Shown: positions 52,266 to 60,840 of the stretch, in pieces
Layout: every line of letters starts with the position of its first letter
How positions within the stretch are numbered: position 1 is the stretch's first letter
Source of the DNA: Spirosoma sp. KCTC 42546
GTDB lineage: Bacteria > Bacteroidota > Bacteroidia > Cytophagales > Spirosomataceae
DNA length: 64,000 nucleotides
Assembly (NCBI RefSeq): GCF_006965485.1
Contig: NZ_CP041360.1
Location: 2,604,001 to 2,668,000, forward strand
Direction of reading: 5' to 3'
Made by a program: the position numbers and the translations under genes
The notes under the pieces: model-generated
Seen by the model: only the letters and a program-made list of their open reading frames with translations
What the model was told of the DNA's origin: nothing
Databases searched by the model: none

Positions 52266-55200
52266 ATGCAAATAAAATTATCTACTAAACGAAGAATGAG
52301 GAGGGCAATTCGTCAGTCGATGTGGGCCGTCATACTACTAAATGGTGTACTCGCGATGCCTGTCGGAGCTCAGCAGTTACTGGCTCGCCGGACCGATGTA
52401 GCTGCGGGAACACCAACGAACGGAGGAGTAGGGGCCTCGTTAAACCGTGCACCCATGGACCGAACCATAACGGGGAAAGTCGCCGATGAAAAAGGAAGCG
52501 CTTTACCAGGGGTGAGCGTTGTCTTGAAAGGATCGACCCGCGGTACCACAACCAGCGATAAAGGCACGTACTCATTAAGTGTTCCTACCGGTCAGGCTGT
52601 ATTAGTTTTTTCATTTGTCGGTTATGAATCACAGGAAGTTGAGGTTGGAAACCGTAACAGTGTCGATATAGCCCTGAAAGAAGATGCCAAGGCTCTGAAT
52701 GAAATAGTCGTCGTTGGCTATGGCGTCCAGAAAAAAGTGAACGTAACCGGAGCCATTGCTACCGTTGCCAACAAGGAACTGGTGATCAACGCCAACAGCG
52801 ACGTAACCAACACATTAACGGGCCGGGCTCCGGGGGTTCGGGTTACGCAGTTATCCAGTCAGCCGGGCAAATATGATTCACAGATTGATATACGGGGCTT
52901 TAGTTATACGGATCCCAACGACATCAATGGGAATCAGACCGGCGGACCACTGATCATTGTCGACGGGGTGCAGCGCGATAAAGCGGGTTTCGATCGCTTA
53001 GATCCGAATGAAATTGAAAGCGTGTCTGTCCTGAAAGATGCTACAGCGGCTATCTACGGTGTAAAGGCAGCGAATGGTGTTATTCTGGTAACCACCCGGA
53101 AAGGAAGCCAGGGTAAAGTGCAGGTAAATTATACAGGTCATTATGGGCAGCAGATCATTACCCGCTATCCGGAACTGTCGAATGCCTATCAGTACGCAAC
53201 TCTCTATAACGAGCAGCAGATTAACAACAATATTAGTAACCGGCTGGAGATGACCCCACCTAAGTATTCGGATCAGCAACTAACCGATTTTCAGAGTGGT
53301 AAATTACCCAGTACGGATTTCCTGAAAGCTGTTATGCGCGATCGGGCAGGTCAGCAGCAGCATAACCTGACTATCAATGGGGGAACCGATAAGCTTCGGT
53401 ATTTTACATCAGTAGGTTATTTCGGAGAGGGTGGTTTGTTCAATTCGGATATAATGACCGGTAAAAAATACAACCTGCGCTTAAATATCGACGCAGAATT
53501 GGCGAAAGGGCTAACTATGGGTGCCAATCTGGCCTTCATCAATTCTGTTAGCAAAGAGCCAAGTCAGGCTATCTGGGCGTTATTGAAAAATACCTGGCAG
53601 TGGGACCCAACTGAACCACTCTACTCAAACAATGACCCAAACTACTTACGGCAACCGCTAAGTTCGCTGAGCCACCCCATCGCCGATTTTTCGGAGGCTT
53701 ATAGTGGATACAACAAAAATGATGAAAAGTTTCTGACCTCAACTTTCCAGTTATCGTACCGTCTCCCCTTCATCGAAGGATTAAGCGTTAAAGCGCAGTA
53801 TGCGTACGATATCAACTATAGCTTCCGAAAGCAGTTTACCAAGAAATACAATCAATACGACTATGTAGTTGATCCGGCAACAAATCAGTTGGCTCAGAAG
53901 GCGTATACGCACCTGGCGCCTTCCCGATTAACCGAAGCATTTGGACAGGGACGCCGGAACGATATTCAGTTATCGTTCAATTACCAGCATACATTCGGCA
54001 AGCATACCCTGGGTGCACTGGGTCTGTATGAGCAGATTGATCGGGAGAACAACAGCAATAATGCCAACACGCAGTTTATTATCGACGCCGTAGATCAACT
54101 TGTGGCTGGCAATCGTAAAACCGACGCTATTGGATCTGGCTATAGCTCAAGTGCCAATATGAGCTACGTGGGTCGTGTGAATTACGATTACGCTGGTAAA
54201 TACCTGGCCGAAGCCGGTTTCCGGTACGATGGCTCATCCAGTTTCCCAAAGAACAGCCGCTGGGGCTTCTTCCCATATGTTTCGGCTGGCTGGCGGCTAT
54301 CTGAAGAACCGTTTATTCGCAACAACGCACCCTTTATTAGCAACCTGAAACTACGTGGTTCGTACGGGATTCTGGGCGATGACGGTATTTCGGGTGCTTC
54401 TTTTCAGTTCCTGACTGGCTATACCTATCCCAGTAGCGGCTACCAGTTCGGGACAACATTCGTGGGTGGTCTCGGCTTTAAAAACTCGGCAAACCCGAAT
54501 ATTACCTGGTATACCTCAACAACAACGGATTTCGGTATCGAAGGCGCTTTCTGGAATGGCTTGCTGTCGTTTGAAGCAGATGTCTTCCGGCGTGACCGGG
54601 ATGGCTTGCTCGCCGATCGTATTTCGACCATTCCGGCCACGTATGGCGTAAACCTGCCCCAGGAAAACCTGAATCAGGATCGTACGCAGGGATTTGAGAT
54701 CGTGCTGGGACACCGCAATAAAGTTAAAGGGATTAGCTATTCGATCTCGTCCAACATGAGTTATGCCCGGACGCAGTATCGGTACCGCGAAGAAACACCG
54801 GCTAACAGCGATTATGATTACTGGCGGAACCGGAATGCCGGGCGGTATAACGACATTGTCTGGGGGTATAAAACGGATGGACAGTTTACCAGCTACGAGG
54901 AAATTCGAAATTGGCCCATTATGGATGGAGCAGGCAACCGAACCATTCTGCCGGGCGACATTCGCTACGTTGATTTAAACGGCGATGGGATTATCAACAA
55001 CCTTGATGAAACTGTTATTGGACGCGGACAGAGCAAGCCTTCCATTTATTTCGGTACCAATATCACGTTATCGTGGAAAGGCTTCGATGTAGCGGTTCTA
55101 TTCCAGGGGGCAACCATGTACCAGGTGGCTTATCAGGATCAGTTATCAAGACCCTTCTATTTTCAAACGGCCAACCCTATATCCATCTTCAACGACCGCT

Positions 55201-55535
55201 GGCATCGCTCCAATGTAGCCGATGCTGCCAGTGAATGGATTCCAGGTAAATACCCGTCAACCGGTCAGCGCCAAAATTACAAGAGTAATGAGTTCTGGCG
55301 GTTCGATGCTACCTACCTACGGCTAAAAAGCCTGGAAGTTGGCTATAGTTTGCCAAAAGCCATGTTGGCTAAGGCGCACATCAGAGGGCTGCGCGTTTTT
55401 GCCAATGGCTATAACCTCTATACCTGGTCGAAAGGGCTTGATTTTGTTGATCCTGAATATACCGACGACCGGCTATACAGCTACAACTACCCACTGACGA
55501 TGAACCTGAATCTGGGTGTCCAACTTTCTTTTTAA
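52266..55535 (+). CDS. susC: SusC/RagA TonB-dependent transporter (second locus)
   Basis: 1089 residues from the Met at 52266. An in-frame ATG at 52239 would start at the likely transcription start site, and ATG 52296 is also possible; all precede one signal peptide (MWAVILLNGVLAMPVGAQ). There is no STN domain. A carboxypeptidase-like domain (GKVADEKGSALPGVSVVLKG) precedes the plug (EIVVVGYGVQKKVNVTGA, LIIVDGVQRDKAG) and the barrel, ending LGVQLSF. It imports a glycan fragment. Lacking STN, it cannot use the FecR route; the adjacent SARP-like regulator and its operator are the probable control. Confidence 0.93.
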   Translation: MQIKLSTKRRMRRAIRQSMWAVILLNGVLAMPVGAQQLLARRTDVAAGTPTNGGVGASLNRAPMDRTITGKVADEKGSALPGVSVVLKGSTRGTTTSDKGTYSLSVPTGQAVLVFSFVGYESQEVEVGNRNSVDIALKEDAKALNEIVVVGYGVQKKVNVTGAIATVANKELVINANSDVTNTLTGRAPGVRVTQLSSQPGKYDSQIDIRGFSYTDPNDINGNQTGGPLIIVDGVQRDKAGFDRLDPNEIESVSVLKDATAAIYGVKAANGVILVTTRKGSQGKVQVNYTGHYGQQIITRYPELSNAYQYATLYNEQQINNNISNRLEMTPPKYSDQQLTDFQSGKLPSTDFLKAVMRDRAGQQQHNLTINGGTDKLRYFTSVGYFGEGGLFNSDIMTGKKYNLRLNIDAELAKGLTMGANLAFINSVSKEPSQAIWALLKNTWQWDPTEPLYSNNDPNYLRQPLSSLSHPIADFSEAYSGYNKNDEKFLTSTFQLSYRLPFIEGLSVKAQYAYDINYSFRKQFTKKYNQYDYVVDPATNQLAQKAYTHLAPSRLTEAFGQGRRNDIQLSFNYQHTFGKHTLGALGLYEQIDRENNSNNANTQFIIDAVDQLVAGNRKTDAIGSGYSSSANMSYVGRVNYDYAGKYLAEAGFRYDGSSSFPKNSRWGFFPYVSAGWRLSEEPFIRNNAPFISNLKLRGSYGILGDDGISGASFQFLTGYTYPSSGYQFGTTFVGGLGFKNSANPNITWYTSTTTDFGIEGAFWNGLLSFEADVFRRDRDGLLADRISTIPATYGVNLPQENLNQDRTQGFEIVLGHRNKVKGISYSISSNMSYARTQYRYREETPANSDYDYWRNRNAGRYNDIVWGYKTDGQFTSYEEIRNWPIMDGAGNRTILPGDIRYVDLNGDGIINNLDETVIGRGQSKPSIYFGTNITLSWKGFDVAVLFQGATMYQVAYQDQLSRPFYFQTANPISIFNDRWHRSNVADAASEWIPGKYPSTGQRQNYKSNEFWRFDATYLRLKSLEVGYSLPKAMLAKAHIRGLRVFANGYNLYTWSKGLDFVDPEYTDDRLYSYNYPLTMNLNLGVQLSF

Positions 55536-55547
55536 TCCGTAATCACG

Positions 55548-57338
55548 ATGAAAAGCCTAAAAAAATACGTTATCCTGTTATGCATCAGTGGTTTATATGC
55601 CTGTAATGATAGCTTACTGGATAAACGACCTGTGGATCTGTTAACGCCCGAGCAGGTGTATAACAGTCCCGAAGCAGTTGAAGCCTACTTTGCCACCCTG
55701 TACAAGGATTTACCCATCGAGGACTTCAGCTTTTGTAATGGACGGTTTGGTGAATTCCCGGCTAACGGTGATGGCTATACTTCCAACTGGACCTGGGAGA
55801 CCACCAACTCAACCAATGCGTCGAACAATGATGAAAACTGGGGAAAACTCTACCGCGCCATCCGAAATGTCAATACGTTCATCAAAGAGATTGCAACGGT
55901 CAATATTCCTGAGGCTACTAAAAATACATACACAGCTGAAGCCAAATTCGTACGGGCTTATTATTATCAGGAACTGGTAAAGTTCTGGGGGGGCGTTCCC
56001 ATTTTACTGGAGCCGCAAACCATAACCAACGGTAATACCGCCGACCTGAACCTGCCCCGGAGTAAAGAAGCGGAGGTCTGGGATCTGGTTAAATCGGATC
56101 TTGACTTTGCCGTCGCCAATCTGCCCGCTACCAGTGTTTATGGACGGGCCAATAAATACGTGGCGCTGGCATTATTGTCGAGAACCATGCTTCATGCCGG
56201 TTCGATTGCCAAATTTGGAACGGTTCAATTAGAGGGATTGGTCGGCATTGACCCGGCAAAGGCGAATGGGTATTTGCAGGCTTCCTACGATGCCTCGAAA
56301 AAAATCATTGACGACGGCAAATACAGTCTCTTCAACAAGTATCCGACCGATAAGGCGCAGAATTTCCAGATGCTTTTCTACGAACTCCAGGGCAATTCGG
56401 AAGCAATTTTCTGCAAAGGCTGGGACTATGAATCGACCCGCCGAACCCATTCGCAGGATTTGATGGCCTTACCCGTAGTGATCCAGTCGCCTATCGGGTA
56501 TGCTAACCGTATGACACCGACCCTGGATATGGTCGAACGATTTGATTATGTGGATGGTACGCCTGGAACGCTGAACATTGGCACGCCCACTGCTTACGTA
56601 CACTACAAGAGTCTCCAGGATGTCTTCAAAAATAAAGACCCACGCTTTTTTGGCTCCGTCATTTCGACCGGAAGCCCGTTTAAAGGCACTGAGATTACCG
56701 GCCAGCGGGGTGTTATCTACAACGGTGTGAAGTATAATGGCACGGCTCTCAATCAATATTTTGACATTGACAAGAAGCAGATTGTCGCAGCGCCGACGGC
56801 TAATTCAGTTCGGGCGACGGGTAATTCCAACAATGGTGCAGTTACGTTCTGGCAGAAAAAGTTTTTAGATCCTGCCCGACCCGCCAATTTGTGTGTAGAC
56901 TGGTCGTCAGAGACCGACTGGCTGGATATGCGGCTGGGCGAAGTGCTGCTGAACTATGCAGAGTCCGCTTTTGAATTAGAGAAACCTGCTTCTGAAGCCC
57001 TGAATGCGATTAACCAGCTCCGCACGCGGGCAGGTGTAGCTCCCCTGACGACCATCGACCGGGACAAAATCCGTAAAGAACGTTCGGTCGAACTGGCTTT
57101 TGAAAACCGGACGTTCTGGGATTTACGCAGATGGCGCACGTTAACGACTGAATTTAGCGGCTGGATTCCAACGGGTCTCTATATCTACTACGACGTCAAT
57201 GCCAGGGATTACGTCTTAGAAAAAACGCCGAATGGCGGTGGGAAAACCTACCAGGCTAAGGACTATTATTTCCAGATTCCCGCTGCCGAACGTAGTAAAG
57301 CAGGCTCAAAACTAGGTAACGGAAATCCTGGCTATTAA
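55548..57338 (+). CDS. susD: SusD/RagB-family glycan-binding lipoprotein (second locus)
   Basis: 596 residues with lipobox ISGLYAC (Cys19). SusD signatures: VEAYFATLYKDLP, AEAKFVRAYYYQELVKFWGGVPILLEP, NQLRTRAGVAPLT and ERSVELAFENRTFWDLRRWR. Starts 12 nt after the susC stop, so cotranscribed and likely coupled. Outer-leaflet lipoprotein closing the SusC barrel. Confidence 0.95.
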   Translation: MKSLKKYVILLCISGLYACNDSLLDKRPVDLLTPEQVYNSPEAVEAYFATLYKDLPIEDFSFCNGRFGEFPANGDGYTSNWTWETTNSTNASNNDENWGKLYRAIRNVNTFIKEIATVNIPEATKNTYTAEAKFVRAYYYQELVKFWGGVPILLEPQTITNGNTADLNLPRSKEAEVWDLVKSDLDFAVANLPATSVYGRANKYVALALLSRTMLHAGSIAKFGTVQLEGLVGIDPAKANGYLQASYDASKKIIDDGKYSLFNKYPTDKAQNFQMLFYELQGNSEAIFCKGWDYESTRRTHSQDLMALPVVIQSPIGYANRMTPTLDMVERFDYVDGTPGTLNIGTPTAYVHYKSLQDVFKNKDPRFFGSVISTGSPFKGTEITGQRGVIYNGVKYNGTALNQYFDIDKKQIVAAPTANSVRATGNSNNGAVTFWQKKFLDPARPANLCVDWSSETDWLDMRLGEVLLNYAESAFELEKPASEALNAINQLRTRAGVAPLTTIDRDKIRKERSVELAFENRTFWDLRRWRTLTTEFSGWIPTGLYIYYDVNARDYVLEKTPNGGGKTYQAKDYYFQIPAAERSKAGSKLGNGNPGY

Positions 57339-57350
57339 ACGGATCAAACC

Positions 57351-58085
57351 ATGAAAACTCGTCAACTTCTAGGTATACTTTCTTCTCTACTGCCCATTGC
57401 ACTCTGCGGGTGTGCTAAATGGGATAATTTTGTTCAACCCGAATCGGGGGTCTATGGTAAACTGACCGATGCTGAAAATGGCCAGCCGCTTCAACTTCGG
57501 CAGCCAGGCGGAGGAACCGTGCGGTTTATCCAATGGGATAACGTAAAATATCCGAATCCAGGAACGACTGATATTGAATTAAAGGCCAATGGCGAATTCT
57601 CGTCAACTCAGTTTTTTGCCGGAACATACAAAGCCCTCCCGCGCGACGGTGCTTTTCTGTATCAGCCCGCTGATTCGGCAACTGTAGCGCTCACCAACGG
57701 GAATAAAACCGAGGTAAATTTTAAGGTAACGCCGTTTTACCGGGTTTCTGCAAGTGTATCCGATAGTACGTTTACCTATACCATTACTAAACCGGCAGCT
57801 AATACGAGTACAAAAATTTCGCAGATAATCTTCATGATCAATGACTATGCCATTGTCGATGAAAGCGTTAGTTCCAATACGTCCGGTTATTTCATTAACC
57901 TTTGGCGACAGGATATTCCATCTGCAACAACCGATGCCAGTATTGTGGGCATCCCTCGAACATTCACATTTAGATGGGCAGAGACCCATTTGCCGAAAGG
58001 AGACTATTATTTTAGGGTTGGCGTTCGAACAACAGCCGTGGCAAAATACAATTATAGTCCCGTTATAAAAGCTAATGTCCGCTAG
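57351..58085 (+). CDS. DUF3823 lipoprotein (SusE-like surface glycan-binding protein)
   Basis: 244 residues. Lipobox LPIALCGC. The N-terminal beta domain starts NFVQPESGVYGKLTDAENG, continues GGGTVRFIQWD, and ends FFAGTYKALP, the DUF3823 pattern. A second beta sandwich follows. Such proteins sit after susD and bind the glycan at the cell surface. It starts 12 nt after susD and is last in the operon, before a clear terminator. Confidence 0.88.
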   Translation: MKTRQLLGILSSLLPIALCGCAKWDNFVQPESGVYGKLTDAENGQPLQLRQPGGGTVRFIQWDNVKYPNPGTTDIELKANGEFSSTQFFAGTYKALPRDGAFLYQPADSATVALTNGNKTEVNFKVTPFYRVSASVSDSTFTYTITKPAANTSTKISQIIFMINDYAIVDESVSSNTSGYFINLWRQDIPSATTDASIVGIPRTFTFRWAETHLPKGDYYFRVGVRTTAVAKYNYSPVIKANVR

Positions 58086-58095
58086 TTCTATTCTC

Positions 58096-58128
58096 TACCC
58101 CTGATTTATTATCAGGGGTATTTTTTTT
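58096..58128 (+). terminator. Intrinsic terminator of the second sus operon
   Basis: A 9-bp stem TACCCCTGA (58096-58104) with its complement at 58112-58120, a 7-nt loop and eight T (58121-58128), 10 bp after the last stop. Confidence 0.95.
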
Positions 58129-58129
58129 A

Positions 58130-58500
58130 CAGACTAATTGAGAAAATAACGGGATTCTTTGTGGTACATTGAGATATATAGTTGCAGAAAAAATAGTGTA
58201 CCCAGAAATTATAACATAAGTTAATCTATTGATTGTCAGGTATAATATAGTTTATTGTGAGCATTTATGCAGAATTAAAGCCTCACGATTTATAGTTTGA
58301 TATGGTATTATCCGTAGGGATAGCCTCAGAATTTCAGAGTTTTATGGATTCTGCTGAGACTTGCCAGAATTGACAAAATGGTCATTTGGTGTACCTTGGC
58401 TGATCGGCGCTACGGATACTAAGCATCGCCAGCGTTCACACTAAGTGCCCAATACATGTAATCGTTCGGGGGGCTACCTATGATCTGTCTCGGCTCTACA
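58130..58500. other. AT-rich intergenic region, no gene recognised
   Basis: About 370 bp between the terminator and the next operator-like element. Stop codons are frequent in all frames and no repeat family member or RNA gene was recognised. Confidence 0.55.
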
Positions 58501-58505
58501 GGATT

Positions 58506-58550
58506 TCTAATATTTTTCTAATGTTTTTCTAATTGAAATGAGGAGTACGA
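58506..58550 (+). promoter_or_regulatory. Divergent three-half-site element, possible fourth operator
   Basis: TCTAAT occurs at 58506-58511, 58517-58522 and 58528-58533, exactly 11 bp apart. Then 11 nt and GTACGA (58545-58550). The arrangement copies the three ATTAAG operators with a different half-site. It lies about 200 bp upstream of the gene at 58747. Confidence 0.5.
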
Positions 58551-58677
58551 ATTGACGTACATGTGCGAAATTCGCCCTTGTCTTTCAGCGTGCTAACTGG
58601 TGAAAATCCAGTAGCCAATAGGTCGCCTTACAGTGAATTTTAGTTGGAAATGCATCTCTAATCCAGATGTGGAATTG

Positions 58678-58706
58678 ATAGCCATTTGTCGCTGGCAAGT
58701 GGCTAT
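58678..58706 (+). terminator. Hairpin in the leader of the gene at 58747
   Basis: An 11-bp stem with one G-T pair (ATAGCCATTTG at 58678-58688 and CAAGTGGCTAT at 58696-58706), followed by TTTGTTTCATTT. It looks like a terminator but lies 40 bp before the gene start. Attenuation is possible; so is an independent small RNA upstream. Confidence 0.45.
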
Positions 58707-58746
58707 TTTGTTTCATTTCTCTTAAGTTTCACGAACTCTCTTTCTT

Positions 58747-59100
58747 ATGGAGGAATGTGTATTGGTCTTTCAGGCACCCAATCATTCTGTAAGCTCATGT
58801 TTGATTCGGATGGATCGGAAGTTGCAGATTGTCATTGCCACCTGGCCCGAGAACAGCCGAAATGCTACCAATGTTGTGGATGTTCTGGCTACCGAATTGG
58901 TGAACCAGTATAAGCTGCATCCGCAACGACTGCTATTAATTGAGTACTTCGGCGAAGATAAAACACCTAGTCGGGGAGCTGATATTTATTACCTCGTTAC
59001 GTTTACCTGGGAGGTTAATCAGGCCCAAAAACCTGTCCGTCATCCGCTCTCTTTAGCCGAATTCACTCAAATTCTATTGACGCTGTCGAAATCCAACTAA
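58747..59100 (+). CDS. Small protein of unknown function
   Basis: 117 residues starting MEECVLVFQAP. Soluble, with an alternating pattern of beta strands and a helix (VVDVLATELVNQYKLHPQRLLLIEYFG, YYLVTFTWEVN, LAEFTQILLTL). No signal peptide. No family recognised. The first part contains two Cys. It is preceded by a long leader with a three-repeat element and a terminator-like hairpin. Confidence 0.65.
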   Translation: MEECVLVFQAPNHSVSSCLIRMDRKLQIVIATWPENSRNATNVVDVLATELVNQYKLHPQRLLLIEYFGEDKTPSRGADIYYLVTFTWEVNQAQKPVRHPLSLAEFTQILLTLSKSN

Positions 59101-59218
59101 ATCAGTTGGTGATTCAATTGCCTGCTACTTACGCGCGGTGTCATCTATCCATTTTCAGTGGCTTTGTTCAAGCGGTTACCATATTCCGTCCTCATATCCC
59201 TGTGCTTAGACAACTGGT

Positions 59219-59371
59219 CAGCGCATTGTCTTGATTGGCGATAGTTCACCCGCCGACGATGGAACGGACGATACCAACGATAGGCTATTCAATGGCTGGT
59301 CGGGCGATGCGCCATCGGGCTATACCATCACACCCGGCTTTGCACATCAATGCATCGTTGTGGCTGGCTAA
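59219..59371 (+). pseudogene. Possible gene remnant
   Basis: A 50-codon frame without start, containing QRIVLIGDSSPADDGTDD and GWSGDAPSGYTITPGF, ends at TAA 59369-59371. Composition is protein-like and IVLIGDSS recalls the first block of SGNH esterases. It is bounded upstream by a stop at 59207. Could be chance; the rest of the 59101-59386 gap shows no gene. Confidence 0.28.
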
Positions 59372-59386
59372 AATCCAATAGTTGTG

Positions 59387-59473
59387 TTATTAACCACAGA
59401 GGCACAGAGAACACAGAGTTGTAAAGCGCGAGCAATTAACAATCGCCTTTCTCTGTGCCTCTGTGGTTAATAA
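59387..59473. repeat. Perfect 24-bp inverted repeat (CACAGAGGCACAGAG family)
   Basis: Arms 59387-59410 and 59450-59473 are exact complements with a 39-nt loop. It ends 5 bp before the stop codon of the muramidase gene on the minus strand and serves as its terminator. Related to 646-691. Confidence 0.87.
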
Positions 59474-59478
59474 TCCTG

Positions 59479-60720
59479 TTAAGGATACATCAGATACTTC
59501 TTCCGCATCTGCTTATACGCCGATAAACCCGGCTCCCAGCTTTGGCGGATCTCCTTTTCGGATACGCCCGCAATGATTTGCTTTCTAAGGGCTTCGTTAC
59601 CACTCCGGTAGTCGAAATTGCCAATTTGTTTGCTATAACTCGTATCGAAAAAACGGGCTTTGTCAGGATACGCTTTGTACAACTCCATCAGCCAGTGCAG
59701 ATTGAGTTGTTTTGTTTTGCGCAGTTTGTTGGTATCATAGTTTCGCAGGTCGAGCCCGTAGCACTCGGTATCCTGGTGCAAGGGTGTTTCACTCATGCCT
59801 TTGATACTAACGGGCTTAAACGAGAAGGGATAAATGCCCTTCAGGGCGGGTGCGCCCAGAACCGTGAAAGGCATATAGGTTCCTCGCCCCTGGCTGATGA
59901 TCGTTCCTTCGAACCAGCACGTACTCGGATAAAGTAAAATCGATTGCTGCGTATTCAGGTTGGGCGAAGGCAGAATTGGCAGCGTATAGGCCATGTCGTG
60001 CGTGTAATTGGCTACCTTAACGATCTTTAGTTTGCACGGATTCGTTTTAGCGACTCCGCCCCAGCCCTCACCATTAATCATCTGGGCAAACTCGGCAATG
60101 GTGCAGCCATGTGTAATGGGAATAGGATGCATCCCAATACCTGAATAAAGGTGTTTTTCCAGAATAGGGCCATCAACGATGTATCCATTCGGATTTGGCC
60201 GATCCAGAATCATCAGCTCTTTGTTATTTTCGGCGCAGGCCTCCATCACATGGTTGAGCGTGTTGATGTAGGTGTAAAAGCGGCAACCCACGTCCTGAAT
60301 ATCAAAAACCATCAGGTCAATATTCGCCAATTGTTCTTTCGTTGGTTTCCTGTTTTTTCCGTATAGCGAAACAACGGGGATACCGGTTTTAGTATCGACA
60401 GCGTCGTCCACCTTAGCCCCGTTACTGGCATTCCCCCGGAAACCGTGCTCAGGCCCAAAAATGCTGACAATGTTTACCCCCAGGCTCACCAGACTGTCGA
60501 CACTCGGTTTGTTGCCGATAATGGAGGTTTGGTTAACCACCATCCCAATCCGTTTTCCTTTCAGATAAGGCAGGTAAGCAGAGACTTGGTCGGCTCCGGT
60601 AATGATCTTGTTTGCCTCGGGAGTGGCTGTAACCCACTCCTGTTTGCCTAATTCAAGAGGATGGGTCGGATATAAAAAACCGAGCAATAGGGGCAGGAAA
60701 AATAAGGGAAGCGCTTTCAT
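59479..60720 (-). CDS. namZ: Exo-beta-N-acetylmuramidase NamZ-like (DUF1343, GH171)
   Basis: 413 residues from the Met at 60720 with a short signal peptide (LPLFFLPLLLGFLYP). Family motifs are GKRIGMVVNQTSI, IFGPEHGFRG, IPVVSLYG, MVFDIQDVGCRFYTYI, ILDRPNPNG, HGCTIAEFAQMING and QSILLYPSTCWFEGT. Enzymes of this family release MurNAc from muropeptides or peptidoglycan glycan ends, for recycling or scavenging. It acts in the periplasm or outside the cell. No MurNAc transporter or kinase is adjacent. Confidence 0.9.
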   Translation of the reverse strand: MKALPLFFLPLLLGFLYPTHPLELGKQEWVTATPEANKIITGADQVSAYLPYLKGKRIGMVVNQTSIIGNKPSVDSLVSLGVNIVSIFGPEHGFRGNASNGAKVDDAVDTKTGIPVVSLYGKNRKPTKEQLANIDLMVFDIQDVGCRFYTYINTLNHVMEACAENNKELMILDRPNPNGYIVDGPILEKHLYSGIGMHPIPITHGCTIAEFAQMINGEGWGGVAKTNPCKLKIVKVANYTHDMAYTLPILPSPNLNTQQSILLYPSTCWFEGTIISQGRGTYMPFTVLGAPALKGIYPFSFKPVSIKGMSETPLHQDTECYGLDLRNYDTNKLRKTKQLNLHWLMELYKAYPDKARFFDTSYSKQIGNFDYRSGNEALRKQIIAGVSEKEIRQSWEPGLSAYKQMRKKYLMYP

Positions 60721-60784
60721 GTGCAGTTGGCCTAACAATACAAGGTAGCAAGTTGCTCATAAAAGCGATTGTGTACAAGAATAA

Positions 60785-60830
60785 TGTAGAGACAAGGCAT
60801 ACGTAGAGACAAGGCATGCCTTGTCTCTAC
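60785..60830. repeat. GTAGAGACAAGGCA palindrome repeat
   Basis: A perfect 28-bp palindrome at 60803-60830 (GTAGAGACAAGGCA and its complement with no loop), with an extra direct copy of one arm at 60785-60799. It lies 10 bp from the permease stop and upstream of namZ on the minus strand. It resembles dispersed intergenic palindromes and is probably a terminator. Confidence 0.8.
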
Positions 60831-60840
60831 ATTATTCACG

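Noticed and set aside
52500..55500. Opposite-strand and shifted frames inside the sus genes and other large genes
   Set aside because: They are shadows of the real coding frames, with no independent motif or start context.
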